Assembly: GCF_029395355.1 (NCBI RefSeq)
Contig: NZ_CP113913.1
Coordinates: forward strand, 1,674,001 to 1,738,000
Direction: 5' to 3'
Length of the DNA: 64,000 nucleotides
Origin: Bifidobacterium sp. ESL0800
Lineage (GTDB): Bacteria > Actinomycetota > Actinomycetes > Actinomycetales > Bifidobacteriaceae
The notes beneath the pieces are model-generated. The model did no database searches and was not told the DNA's origin. It worked only from the letters and a program-made list of their open reading frames with translations. Within the stretch, counting starts at the first letter, position 1, and the number at the start of each line of letters is the position of its first letter. This document shows, piece by piece, positions 51,260-60,180 of this stretch. A program made the position numbers and the translations under genes.

Positions 51260-52660
51260 TTACGCCCTACCGGACCACTTCGGGTTGATGCTCATGGTCT
51301 GGAAACGCTGCTGCATCACCGAGTCGCCAAAATGTTCGCCGAAGAAGCGGGCGACCGGCGAGGTCTGCGGCAGGCCGGCGATACGGCCATACCAGCTGTC
51401 CAGCGCCATCAGCGTGACCGCAATGTCGATAAGCATGAATACCAGCGCAACGGCCGTCAGCGCGTAACGCCACTTCCACGGGATGAGATTGATGAATTTC
51501 AAGATCCTCGGCAGCAGTTCGCGCAACCAGATCAGGCCCGCCAACCCCCAGAAAACCATGTACTTGCCGCTGGTCTTCCCGCCAAAAAGCGGCAGCCAGT
51601 CGTTCGAATAGTTCCACGCGATGATGCCGAACGCAATCTGCATGAACCACGCCACGAACGCCTCGAACAGCCCGCCGATAATCGCGCTGGAGAAGAAAAT
51701 CAGGACGGCGTTGGCGTGCCAGAGGCGGTTCAGGCACATCGTCAGCACCACAACCCCGAAGCCGTAAATCGGCGAGAACGGCCCCCAAATCAATCCCGCA
51801 CGATCCTGCCACTCGTTGAAGAAGATGAGATGGTAGATTTCCTCGACAATCAGCCCGCCGACGCAACCGACCACGAAAAGCCAGAACACGTTGAAAACAT
51901 TGAGTTCGACGTAGCCTTTGCCGCTCGGGTCACGGCCGAGCATGCCAGAGCCTTTGGCTTCAAAGTACTCGTCACGCTCGTCCATCCGTTTGAGTTTGCG
52001 CTGCACCGCACGTTCGCCGATCAGCGCCGGGTCGAGCGCGATGGCGAGCGCCACCAGAATCGCGATCTGAACCAGCGAAAGCCCGACACCGATTCCAAGC
52101 CCCTGCAATGCCAACGAAAGCATGCCCTGAGCCACGGTCAGCCCCATCAACACGTAGGCCCATTGCGCCGCATGTTTGCGCATATTGCGCAGCAGCATGA
52201 CGCCGAACACGATGAGGGCGGCGGCGTTGACCAGCGAGACGACGGCCTGTGCACAAGTGAGCAGGAACGTCAGGTCCAGCGCATCGACCTGAAGTCTGCC
52301 GGCAAGAAGCTCACGGACACTATCGAAAATCGCAAAGCCGACGTAGGGCACACCCACCAATCCGGTAAATAGCACGAGCACGCCGTAAATCCGACCGATA
52401 AGCGTCAGGTGCTGACTCGCCTGATTTGCCAGATTATGCGAGGCGCCACGCACCCCTTCGGCAGCTCTGGTGGCCGAATGCACCACAGCACCCGCGGCGG
52501 AACCGGCGACCTTGCCAAGTGCTTTCGGCGACTTGCCCCGAGCATCTCGCGAAACGGGCATTGTGGTCGATCGGTTCACACGTTCGGTATCGGAGTTGCC
52601 AGAATTACCGGAATTACCGACATTGCCAGAATTATCGAAACTATCGGAAGCAGCTTTCAT
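51260..52660 (-). CDS. Putative ABC transporter permease, CmpB-like membrane protein
   Basis: A 466-residue polytopic membrane protein. The C-terminal half has the conserved VGCVGGLIVEEIYHLIFFNE and LIWGPFSPIYGFGVVVLTMC (about residues 270-315) of the CmpB-type family (often annotated putative ABC permease); the N-terminal half has four more hydrophobic spans. The first ~70 residues are a Ser/Asn/Gly leader (NSGNVGNSGNSGNSDTE). The ATG at 52660 fits the RBS GGGGAG; 52741 is also in frame. No partner ATPase is adjacent. Function unknown. Confidence 0.8.
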   Translation of the reverse strand: MKAASDSFDNSGNVGNSGNSGNSDTERVNRSTTMPVSRDARGKSPKALGKVAGSAAGAVVHSATRAAEGVRGASHNLANQASQHLTLIGRIYGVLVLFTGLVGVPYVGFAIFDSVRELLAGRLQVDALDLTFLLTCAQAVVSLVNAAALIVFGVMLLRNMRKHAAQWAYVLMGLTVAQGMLSLALQGLGIGVGLSLVQIAILVALAIALDPALIGERAVQRKLKRMDERDEYFEAKGSGMLGRDPSGKGYVELNVFNVFWLFVVGCVGGLIVEEIYHLIFFNEWQDRAGLIWGPFSPIYGFGVVVLTMCLNRLWHANAVLIFFSSAIIGGLFEAFVAWFMQIAFGIIAWNYSNDWLPLFGGKTSGKYMVFWGLAGLIWLRELLPRILKFINLIPWKWRYALTAVALVFMLIDIAVTLMALDSWYGRIAGLPQTSPVARFFGEHFGDSVMQQRFQTMSINPKWSGRA

Positions 52661-53049
52661 CGCCCCGCTCCCCTCATCTCGTTCAACAAACAGCCATCGC
52701 CTATTCTCTACAAGGCTACTCGCCGCAGCGCCCGCAACCAAACGAAGCGCCGCATTATTCCAAGACCGAACACGACATCATAACGGCAGTTTGCCTCACC
52801 AAGTTTCCCGCAATCTCCAAGGCAAAGCGAGCATCGATATATTGTCGGTGCCCGCTTTTGACGTTCCAATGCCATGCGCCAATACACCATGTTGTCCACA
52901 ATTCCGTCGATAAGCCAGCCACTTATCCCCTTATCCACATTTCTCTCTTTTCCATTTGCTTTCAAGAACCGTTCTTGGTTTGCTTGACGCACCAGCGGCC
53001 CGCGACGAATGCAGGCAAGAACCGAAACCCGTCTACAGAAAGGAGCGAC
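52661..53049. other. Spacer with clustered DnaA-box-like sequences
   Basis: About 390 bp without a gene. TTGTCCACA (52892-52900), TTATCCCCT (52923-52931) and TTATCCACA (52931-52939, perfect box) lie within 48 bp, before the toxin-antitoxin pair. dnaA and dnaN are not in the window, so this is not shown to be oriC. Confidence 0.55.
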
Positions 53050-53361
53050 GTGTCTTTTGAAAACGATGAAAATAGTCCAGAAGCATCCGATGGATTTATG
53101 TGGTACAATATTCAAGTATTTCCGCTTCGCTCAGCTTTTAAGCACGGCGTGAGCGAAGAAGACATGCGTCATGTTTTTGAACACCCGAATATGGTAATAG
53201 ATCCAAAAGAAAGTCCAGCCAGAAAATTGTACTTAGGATTTGACACCATCGGCCGACCATTGGAAGTGATAACAATGATGGTAAAAGGCGGAGAAGCCAT
53301 CATACATGCTATGCCAATGCGGAAGAAGTACATCTCTGGACTTGAGAAAGGACAATTATGA
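53050..53361 (+). CDS. Probable toxin of a type II toxin-antitoxin pair
   Basis: A 103-residue protein starting at a GTG with AGGAG just upstream. Core: RSAFKHGVSEEDMRHVFEHP, LYLGFDTIGRPLEVITMMV and IIHAMPMRKKYISGL, a pattern seen in BrnT/DUF4258-like ribonuclease-fold toxins (KHG... and HAMP.RKKY). Its stop overlaps the downstream antitoxin start (ATGA at 53358-53361). Toxin-first order matches BrnT/A-type modules. The gene is richer in A+T than its neighbours. RNA cleavage is inferred from the family. Confidence 0.72.
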   Translation: MSFENDENSPEASDGFMWYNIQVFPLRSAFKHGVSEEDMRHVFEHPNMVIDPKESPARKLYLGFDTIGRPLEVITMMVKGGEAIIHAMPMRKKYISGLEKGQL

Positions 53362-53726
53362 AAGACGGAATACTTGATTTTGACGACTTTCCACCAGACG
53401 TGGCAGCAGACTTGCGGGCTGCTGCCGAGGAGGCAGAACGCGGCTACACCGACGAGCAGCTACGTCACGCCAAAGTCCGCTATCCGGGCCATCCGCTGCT
53501 GACCGCACGAGTGAATCTGAGCAACCGTATCATCAACACCGTCACCGACCACCGTCGCCCAGGGCGGCCGCTGGCCGTGGGGAAAACGCGCGCCGACAGC
53601 GTGATCCGCGTGCGGCTCGACAGCGCACGCAAGAACGCGCTCAAAACCTATATGAAGAAGCACCACATCACCAATCTGAGCACCGCCGTCCGGCAGCTGC
53701 TCGACATCGCCCTGGCCGCCGAATAA
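53358..53726 (+). CDS. Probable ribbon-helix-helix antitoxin
   Basis: A 122-residue protein. The N-terminus is acidic (KDGILDFDDFPPDVAADLRA); the C-terminus carries RADSVIRVRLDSARKNALKT and LSTAVRQLLDIALAAE, a ribbon-helix-helix-like DNA-binding layout. It overlaps the toxin gene by 4 bp. It should neutralise the toxin and repress the pair. Family is called by pattern, not search. Confidence 0.7.
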   Translation: MKDGILDFDDFPPDVAADLRAAAEEAERGYTDEQLRHAKVRYPGHPLLTARVNLSNRIINTVTDHRRPGRPLAVGKTRADSVIRVRLDSARKNALKTYMKKHHITNLSTAVRQLLDIALAAE

Positions 53727-53902
53727 TCCTGCCAGTATTCACGCACATTGCGCTCATGACAGAAGATTCCGGGGGCCGAATAGGGTGATACATCGGATGC
53801 GGTAACTCATCCCGTTCAAAACCGGCAGATATAACAACAACCGTCGGCAGTAGAAAACAGAAACCTGCATCCGAATCGTCATCAACTTTCAAGGAGCCCG
53901 CT

Positions 53903-56506
53903 ATGAGCAATGTGCTGGCCATCGTGCGACGCGACATCGTGCGCCTGTTGCGCGTGCCGGCCGCATGGGTGGTCCTTTTCGGGCTCATCTTCATTCCCCC
54001 GCTCTACGCATGGTTCAATATCGCCGGGTTCTGGAACCCCTACGGCAACACGAACGGCATCAAGGTGGTCGTGGTCAACAACGACCGCGGCACCGACTCC
54101 AAAGCCATCGGAAAGATGAATATGGGCGACCAGATCGTCCGCCAGCTCAAGGGCAACAAGCAACTTGGCTGGAAATTCGCCGACCAACACGAGGCCATGC
54201 AACGCGTTCAATCCGGGGAAAGCTACGCCTCCATCGTCATCCCGAAAGACTTTAGCGACCGTGTCGCCGGCGTCATCGAGGGGCGCAACGCACGTCCGAC
54301 ACTGGAATATTATGTCAACGAAAAGGCCAACGCGCTGGCCAGCCGCATGACGGACACCGGTGCTTCGACGGTCGACAGCCAGGTCAACGAGACCTTCGTT
54401 TCCACCGTAAGCAAAGTGGTCTCCGGCATTGTCAACAAAACCGATACCGATATCAATGCCAAAGCCGATACAGCCACCGCCAGCACCCTCGCCGACCTCA
54501 ACAAGGCACAGCAATCCGTCACCGAGATACGCGACAATATCGCCGATTTGACGACGACCCTCAACGACGTTCCCGACAAGACGAAGACCGCCCGGAGCAC
54601 GCTTGACAAAACGCAGAAGGCCGGCGCACAGACCTCCAGACAGCTCAAGGACGTCTCCTCCGCAATCGGCAATACGCAAAACGCCCTCAATGATTTCAGC
54701 AACAACGCCGGCGGTACCCTCGACCAAAGCTCCAGTCTGCTTTCACAGGCTAGCGCGAACGCCAATATCGCCATCAACTCGGTCGCGGCAGGGCTCACGA
54801 AAGCCAATGGAGACGTGGGTTCGGCACTGTCGACGGCTCAGCAGATCAACAAGGACACCGGCAGTCTTATCAGCCGCTTGGAGGCGGCAGGAGTGCCGGG
54901 AAGTTCAAGCGTGGTCGCCGACCTCAAGGCGCAGAACCAGCGCCTCGGCGATTCCATCAACGCCTTGAACGACCTCAATTCCAGCAAACATCTCGGCGCG
55001 ACGGTTTCCAACACCGTCTCCGCGGCCAATGGTATCAACACTTCCACGCAATCGGCGTTGGGTAACGTTGCGAGCGCCAGAAAAACCATCGCAACCGGTG
55101 CGTTGCCTCAGCTGAACAACGGCCTCAACGGCCTTTCGACGGTGGCCGCCACATCTTCGGCCAACCTCGCTTCGCAAGGCTCGTTGATTACGCAATCCAC
55201 GCTCGTGCTGGACCAGCTTGACCAAGACGCCGCCACGGCGGCCAAAGCCCTTGCCGGCACCGACAAAGGTCTGGCGAACCTGCAAAGCCATCTTTCCACG
55301 CTCACCACCGACGTCACGGCTCTTTCCAGCTCCTCCGCGCTCGGTAGCTCCGGAATCCTGGCGAAATCCGTGGGCGGCAACGGCAAGCTCGATGCGGCGA
55401 AAATCGCGGATTTCATGCTCTCGCCCACCGTTCTCGACACGAAAGTGGTCTATCCGGTCACCACGTACGGTTCCGGCATGGCACCGCTGTTCACGAACCT
55501 GACGCTGTGGGTCGGCGCGTTCATGCTGGTGGTGCTGATGAAGCTGGAGGTGGACGACGAAGGACTGGAAAACGAACCCACACCGGGCCAGCGCTATTGG
55601 GGGCGCTGGATTCTTTTCGCACTGATCGCCTCAGTGCAAGCCATCGTCACCGTGCTCGGAGAGTTGGTCATCGGCGTGCAATGTCACAACGTGCCGATTT
55701 TCATCATCACCGCAATGCTCGCCTCAATGGTATACGTCAGTATCACCTACGCGCTCTCGACTTCGTTCATGCATGTCGGCAAGGCGCTGTGCGTGGCGCT
55801 GGTCATCGTTCAGATCCCGGGCTCGTCGGGCATGTACCCCATCGAAATGATGCCGAAATTCTTCCGCGACATGTACCCCTACTTCCCGTTCACCTACTCC
55901 ATCAACGCGCTGCGCGAGACCATCGCGGGCTTCTACCATGCCGACTGGTTCATCAACATGGGCAGGCTCATGATTTTCGCCGTCCTGTTCTTTATCCTCG
56001 GGCTCGCGGTCAAGCCGCATATGGGCAATCTGCAGAGCCTGGTCGACCGTCAGCTCAAAGCCAGCGGTATCATCACCAACGAACCCGCGCTACACAAAAC
56101 CCACGAATACCGGATTTCGCAAGCCCTGAGCATGTTGGCAGACAAAGAGGAATACCGCGCCGGCATCGAGGAACGCGCACGGAAATTCGCTCTGCTCTAC
56201 CCCAAGCTCATGCGCGGGGCGCTGGCTTTCGGCATCGCCATTCCGGCGGCCATGGCCATCACCTTCTCGCTGACCACCGGCACCAAGGTGATTGCGCTGG
56301 CCGCGTGGGTCATCTGGTTCCTTGCCACCATCATTTTCCTGGTTGTCGTCGAATCTATCCGTGACAGCCTCGCCCGTCAGGTACGCCTTGGCAATCTTGA
56401 GGACGACGCCGTACGTTCGTTGCTCTACGAACGCCAGCGACCACGCGGCAAGAAGGCACAGGCAAAGGTCCTTCGAAGCAACACGATCGGAGGCGACCAG
56501 CGATGA
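53903..56506 (+). CDS. YhgE/Pip domain membrane protein 1
   Basis: An 867-residue protein of the YhgE/Pip (phage infection protein) group, related to type VII secretion EsaA and to ABC-2 permeases. One N-terminal helix (VPAAWVVLFGLIFIPPLYAW) is followed by NIAGFWNPYGNTNGIKVVVV and a long outside region rich in coiled-coil and Ala/Ser/Thr repeats (about residues 150-510). Then come four to five helices (LFTNLTLWVGAFMLVVLM; IPGSSGMYPIEMMPKFF loop; FTYSINALRETIAGFY) and two more near the C-terminus. AAGGAG precedes the ATG. It overlaps the second YhgE gene by 4 bp, suggesting a two-protein complex. Confidence 0.9.
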   Translation: MSNVLAIVRRDIVRLLRVPAAWVVLFGLIFIPPLYAWFNIAGFWNPYGNTNGIKVVVVNNDRGTDSKAIGKMNMGDQIVRQLKGNKQLGWKFADQHEAMQRVQSGESYASIVIPKDFSDRVAGVIEGRNARPTLEYYVNEKANALASRMTDTGASTVDSQVNETFVSTVSKVVSGIVNKTDTDINAKADTATASTLADLNKAQQSVTEIRDNIADLTTTLNDVPDKTKTARSTLDKTQKAGAQTSRQLKDVSSAIGNTQNALNDFSNNAGGTLDQSSSLLSQASANANIAINSVAAGLTKANGDVGSALSTAQQINKDTGSLISRLEAAGVPGSSSVVADLKAQNQRLGDSINALNDLNSSKHLGATVSNTVSAANGINTSTQSALGNVASARKTIATGALPQLNNGLNGLSTVAATSSANLASQGSLITQSTLVLDQLDQDAATAAKALAGTDKGLANLQSHLSTLTTDVTALSSSSALGSSGILAKSVGGNGKLDAAKIADFMLSPTVLDTKVVYPVTTYGSGMAPLFTNLTLWVGAFMLVVLMKLEVDDEGLENEPTPGQRYWGRWILFALIASVQAIVTVLGELVIGVQCHNVPIFIITAMLASMVYVSITYALSTSFMHVGKALCVALVIVQIPGSSGMYPIEMMPKFFRDMYPYFPFTYSINALRETIAGFYHADWFINMGRLMIFAVLFFILGLAVKPHMGNLQSLVDRQLKASGIITNEPALHKTHEYRISQALSMLADKEEYRAGIEERARKFALLYPKLMRGALAFGIAIPAAMAITFSLTTGTKVIALAAWVIWFLATIIFLVVVESIRDSLARQVRLGNLEDDAVRSLLYERQRPRGKKAQAKVLRSNTIGGDQR

Positions 56507-59076
56507 GAACGATCTGGAGCCTCTTCCGCGGCGACTTGCGGCGCATGACCAGCAATATCATCTCGATCATCATCCTGATGGGGCTGGTCGTCATCCCCGC
56601 GCTGTTCACGTGGTTCAATGTCACCGCAAGCTGGGATCCGTTCGGCAACACGAAAAACCTCAAATTCGCGGTCGCGAGCGTCGATGATGGCTATTCCAGC
56701 GATCTGATGCCAGTGAAAATGAAACTTGGCGACCAGGTCATCGGCCAGCTTCGTGCCAACAGCCAGCTCGACTGGACGTTCACCACTAAAGACAAGGCTA
56801 TTGAAGGCACCAAGGCGGGCACTTACTACGCGGCGGTCATCATTCCCAAGGATTTCAGCCGCAACATGATGACCTTCTTCTCCTCAAACGCCAAACATGC
56901 GACGCTTGAGTATTACACCAATGAGAAGAAGAACGCCGTCGCCCCGAAGGTCACCGGCCAAGGCGCCGACCAGATCTCCAAAGAGGTCAACGAGATGTTC
57001 GCGAAGACCATCACCAGCACCGCGCTGAGCGTGGCGAACGGACTTTCGAAGCAGCTCGATTCCTCGGACGCCCGCGGTCGCCTGACCACATTCAACGGCA
57101 ATATCAACGATCTGGCCAGCCAGCTCAACGATTCCGCAACAAGCGTGGACGCCTACGCCAGCCTTATCGACGTCTCCCAGACCCTGCTTTCCAGCTCTTC
57201 GGCCCTGCTTTCCAACGCTTCGAACGATGCCGGCAAATCATTGCGACAGCTCAACAAGGCAGCCGGCAGCGTCAAAGACGTTTCGGGTGCGCTCAACACC
57301 GCAACTTCCACGCTTTCTCAGGCTTTGAACGCCAGCAGTTCAGGAAACGCGACCATCGGCACAAGCATCGGCAACGCCTTCGACAGCGTCGGCAAATCTT
57401 CCGCCGACGTTTCGGCGACGCTGCGCAAACAGGCTGGGCTCATCGGCGAGCAGGCGGCGCAATATCAGAAAATCCGGGATACGTTGGCCGGGTTGCCGGC
57501 GGCCCCGACCGACACACTTGCCACTCTTGATAGCATCATCGCAAAGCAAAAGGCTCTGCAAACCGCTCTGGACGCTTCGGCCAACGACCTTGAAGCGAAA
57601 ACCGGCGACGCGGCACGGCAACGCGAGCAAATCATCGACCTCGCCAAGCAATCAAAGTCCGCCATCGACGGGCTCAACGCCGACCTTTCCGCAACCTTGA
57701 AACCCCAAATCGCAAACATTACCGCGTCGCTTGCCTCGGTTTCCGGCACACTGAGCGGCACCGGCACGGACCTCAACAACGCCGTGACCGCGCTGAACGA
57801 CACCACCAACCAGGCCAGCGGCAAACTCAAGCAGGCGCAGGCAACGCTCAGCGGCACCTCCGCCACGCTTTCGGCGGCCAGTGGCAAGCTGACCACATTC
57901 AGCAGGCAATTTACCGATGCGCTGGACAGCGGCGACATGGCCAAAGTCAGGAAGCTGCTTTCCGACGACCCCGACAAGCTCGCGGCCACGCTTGCCGCAC
58001 CTGTCGCGCTCAAGCGCAACGCCGTGTTCCCGGTCGAGAATTTCGGCACATCGCTGACGCCGTTCTATACGTTCATTCCGCTCTGGGTCGGCTCGCTGCT
58101 GATCGCGCTGACCATCAAAACCGACGTTTCACGTGAAACAAGACGCAGGCTAGGCGAGATCGGCTCTGGCTGGAGCTGGTTGCGCAAACGACAGCGCAGG
58201 TATCAGCGTCAGAAGCGACGCAGCTCCGAAAGCAGGGCCGGCATCGGGGCCGAAACGTCGCCTGCCGTTCTTTCCTCTGCGACTGCTGCCAGCATGGCGC
58301 AAAACCATGCCACAGACGTTGCTGCACTTGCCGGAGACGGCAATGACAGCGGCAGCAACAGCACGCTTGGAGACGTACTGTCGGCGAATCCGGGAACCCC
58401 AGACGAGGCCAATACGCTCGTTCTCAATCATCCAATCGACGCCGATAACGAAACCACACAACGGATGGGCGTAACCAGAACTAACGTCGATACCGCGCCC
58501 CAGACTGTTGCAGAGCCTGTCTCGCCAGATGACGAATCCGTCCCCATCGACGACGCCGGACGCCTTTTCACCGAACCGAAACCCTACCAGCTTTTCCTCG
58601 GTCGTTTCGGCATCTTCGCTTTCATCTCGTTGCTGCAGAGCACCTTCTCCTGCGCCGGCACGTTGCTCTTCCTGCGCGTCCACGCGGTTCATCCGATGCT
58701 GTTCATGCTTTCCGGCTGGATTTCCGGCCTGGTCTACGCCTTCGTCATCTATACGCTCGTCGCCTGCTTCGGCACCATCGGCAAGGCGATGTCGGTAATC
58801 GTGCTTGTCATGCAGATTTCCGGTTCTTCCGGTACCTACCCGTTGCAGGTGCTGCCGAAATTCGTGGCGGTCATCAATCCGTTCCTGCCGGCCACCCACT
58901 CGATCCAGGCCGCTCGCGCCGCCATCGCCGGCATCTACCAGAACGATTTCTGGATCCAGCTGGGTATCGTCCTGATCTACGCCGCCGTGATGCTTGTCAT
59001 CGGCCTGCTCATGCCGAAACCCTCGAAATTCAACACCTGGTTCTCCGGCCAAATGGAGCGCACCAAGCTAATCTAA
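56503..59076 (+). CDS. YhgE/Pip domain membrane protein 2 with large cytosolic insert
   Basis: An 857-residue paralogue of the preceding protein: N-terminal helix (SIIILMGLVVIPALFTWFNV), then ASWDPFGNTKNLKFAVASVD, a long outside Ser/Ala coiled region, and helices with LQISGSSGTYPLQVLPKFV-like loop (here MQISGSSGTYPLQVLPKFVA) and PATHSIQAARAAIAGIYQ. Between the second and third helices (about residues 540-690) it has a ~150-residue low-complexity insert absent from the partner, basic at first (RKRQRRYQRQKRRSSESR) then Ser/Asp/Asn rich. The codons at 58125-58140, at the start of this insert, form a parS-like palindrome. Confidence 0.9.
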   Translation: MRTIWSLFRGDLRRMTSNIISIIILMGLVVIPALFTWFNVTASWDPFGNTKNLKFAVASVDDGYSSDLMPVKMKLGDQVIGQLRANSQLDWTFTTKDKAIEGTKAGTYYAAVIIPKDFSRNMMTFFSSNAKHATLEYYTNEKKNAVAPKVTGQGADQISKEVNEMFAKTITSTALSVANGLSKQLDSSDARGRLTTFNGNINDLASQLNDSATSVDAYASLIDVSQTLLSSSSALLSNASNDAGKSLRQLNKAAGSVKDVSGALNTATSTLSQALNASSSGNATIGTSIGNAFDSVGKSSADVSATLRKQAGLIGEQAAQYQKIRDTLAGLPAAPTDTLATLDSIIAKQKALQTALDASANDLEAKTGDAARQREQIIDLAKQSKSAIDGLNADLSATLKPQIANITASLASVSGTLSGTGTDLNNAVTALNDTTNQASGKLKQAQATLSGTSATLSAASGKLTTFSRQFTDALDSGDMAKVRKLLSDDPDKLAATLAAPVALKRNAVFPVENFGTSLTPFYTFIPLWVGSLLIALTIKTDVSRETRRRLGEIGSGWSWLRKRQRRYQRQKRRSSESRAGIGAETSPAVLSSATAASMAQNHATDVAALAGDGNDSGSNSTLGDVLSANPGTPDEANTLVLNHPIDADNETTQRMGVTRTNVDTAPQTVAEPVSPDDESVPIDDAGRLFTEPKPYQLFLGRFGIFAFISLLQSTFSCAGTLLFLRVHAVHPMLFMLSGWISGLVYAFVIYTLVACFGTIGKAMSVIVLVMQISGSSGTYPLQVLPKFVAVINPFLPATHSIQAARAAIAGIYQNDFWIQLGIVLIYAAVMLVIGLLMPKPSKFNTWFSGQMERTKLI
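58125..58140. promoter_or_regulatory. parS-like ParB-binding site inside the YhgE gene
   Basis: CGTTTCACGTGAAACA matches the conserved parS 16-mer TGTTTCACGTGAAACA at 15 of 16 positions; the inner 14 bp (58126-58139) are a perfect palindrome. In-gene parS sites close to oriC are known in many bacteria. Encoded residues are DVSRET. Confidence 0.8.
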
Positions 59077-59332
59077 AGCCCCGAGACCAAACCATCAGTA
59101 CCAATCCTAAGCCTCCGAAATCTCGGCCATCGATATCAGCAGCTCATCGAATCTCCTGAATTGGCAAGGCACCCGATACCGTCCGGCTTCTTATTCCAAT
59201 ATGATCCTGGCACCATTGTCGGGAAAAAGGTGGCCAGACCGGTCAACGCGTCAATACCTCGTATCGGCTCTGACAGACAAATACCCGAATACCATGTATT
59301 GCCATAGACAGCGCAATTCCAGCCGATAGCCG

Positions 59333-60124
59333 TCAGCCCTGCACCTTGGCGGCCTTGGTCGGGTTGACGAACGAAATCGGCGCGTCACCTTGCTGCGCGC
59401 CCTCGACCTGCGCACCCGTGGAAGCCGGCTTGCCTCCCGCAGCCTCGTATGCCTCGCGCGCCCTGTCATCGTTCCACTGCTCGCCGACCAGAATGCCGTG
59501 GTTCAGCATGATCTCACGCTGCGCACACGAGGCGACCAGCGCATCGTGCGTCACGACGATGATGGTCGTGCCCTGCTCGTGCAGCTCACGGAAGAGGTCG
59601 AGCACGATCTTCTCGTTCTTCTCGTCCAAATTGCCGGTCGGCTCGTCGGCCAAAATGAGCTTCGGATGGTTGATCAGGGCACGGGCGATGCACACACGCT
59701 GCTGTTCGCCGCCGGAAAGCTCGCTCGGCAGGTGCTTCGCGCGGTCCTTCAGCCCGACGTGGTCAAGGGCTTCAAGTGCTTCCTGCTCGTCGACCACCGA
59801 ATGGTAATACTGTGCCACCATGACGTTCTCGACGGCGGTGAGATGCGGCACGAGGTAGAACTTCTGGAAGACCAAGCCGATGACGTTCTTGCGCACGTCG
59901 GCCAGCTGGGTGGCGTTCAGATCGTTGAGTTCGCGGCCCTCGAGCGTCACTGAGCCCAACGAGGGCGAGTCCATGCAGCCGATGATGTTCATCAGCGTGG
60001 TCTTGCCAGACCCGGACGAGCCGACGACCGCGAGCCACTGCCCTGCCGGCACGGTGAGGCTGAGGTCATCCACCGCGTGAAGGTCACCATAGATCTTCGA
60101 AATATGATCAAGTTCGAGCAGCAT
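59333..60124 (-). CDS. ABC transporter ATP-binding protein (MacB/LolD type)
   Basis: A 263-residue ATPase. Walker A GSSGSGKT, signature [16 protein letters not shown], Walker [14 protein letters not shown] and H-loop IIVVTHD are all present; [20 protein letters not shown] is typical of the LolD/MacB group. AAAGGAG precedes the ATG at 60124. A 40-residue Ala/Gln/Gly tail follows the domain. It is the last gene of an operon with two FtsX-type permeases and a DUF2318 protein, the layout of P19/FTR1-linked iron loci. Confidence 0.94.
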   Translation of the reverse strand: MLLELDHISKIYGDLHAVDDLSLTVPAGQWLAVVGSSGSGKTTLMNIIGCMDSPSLGSVTLEGRELNDLNATQLADVRKNVIGLVFQKFYLVPHLTAVENVMVAQYYHSVVDEQEALEALDHVGLKDRAKHLPSELSGGEQQRVCIARALINHPKLILADEPTGNLDEKNEKIVLDLFRELHEQGTTIIVVTHDALVASCAQREIMLNHGILVGEQWNDDRAREAYEAAGGKPASTGAQVEGAQQGDAPISFVNPTKAAKVQG

Positions 60125-60180
60125 AGCCACTCCTTTCAATAGTTTCTTACACTGTTACGTTTATTTCCGCAGGACTTTCG

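Noticed and set aside
52892-52939. Calling this DnaA-box cluster the chromosomal origin
   Set aside because: dnaA, dnaN and an AT-rich unwinding region are not seen here, so the evidence stops at clustered boxes.
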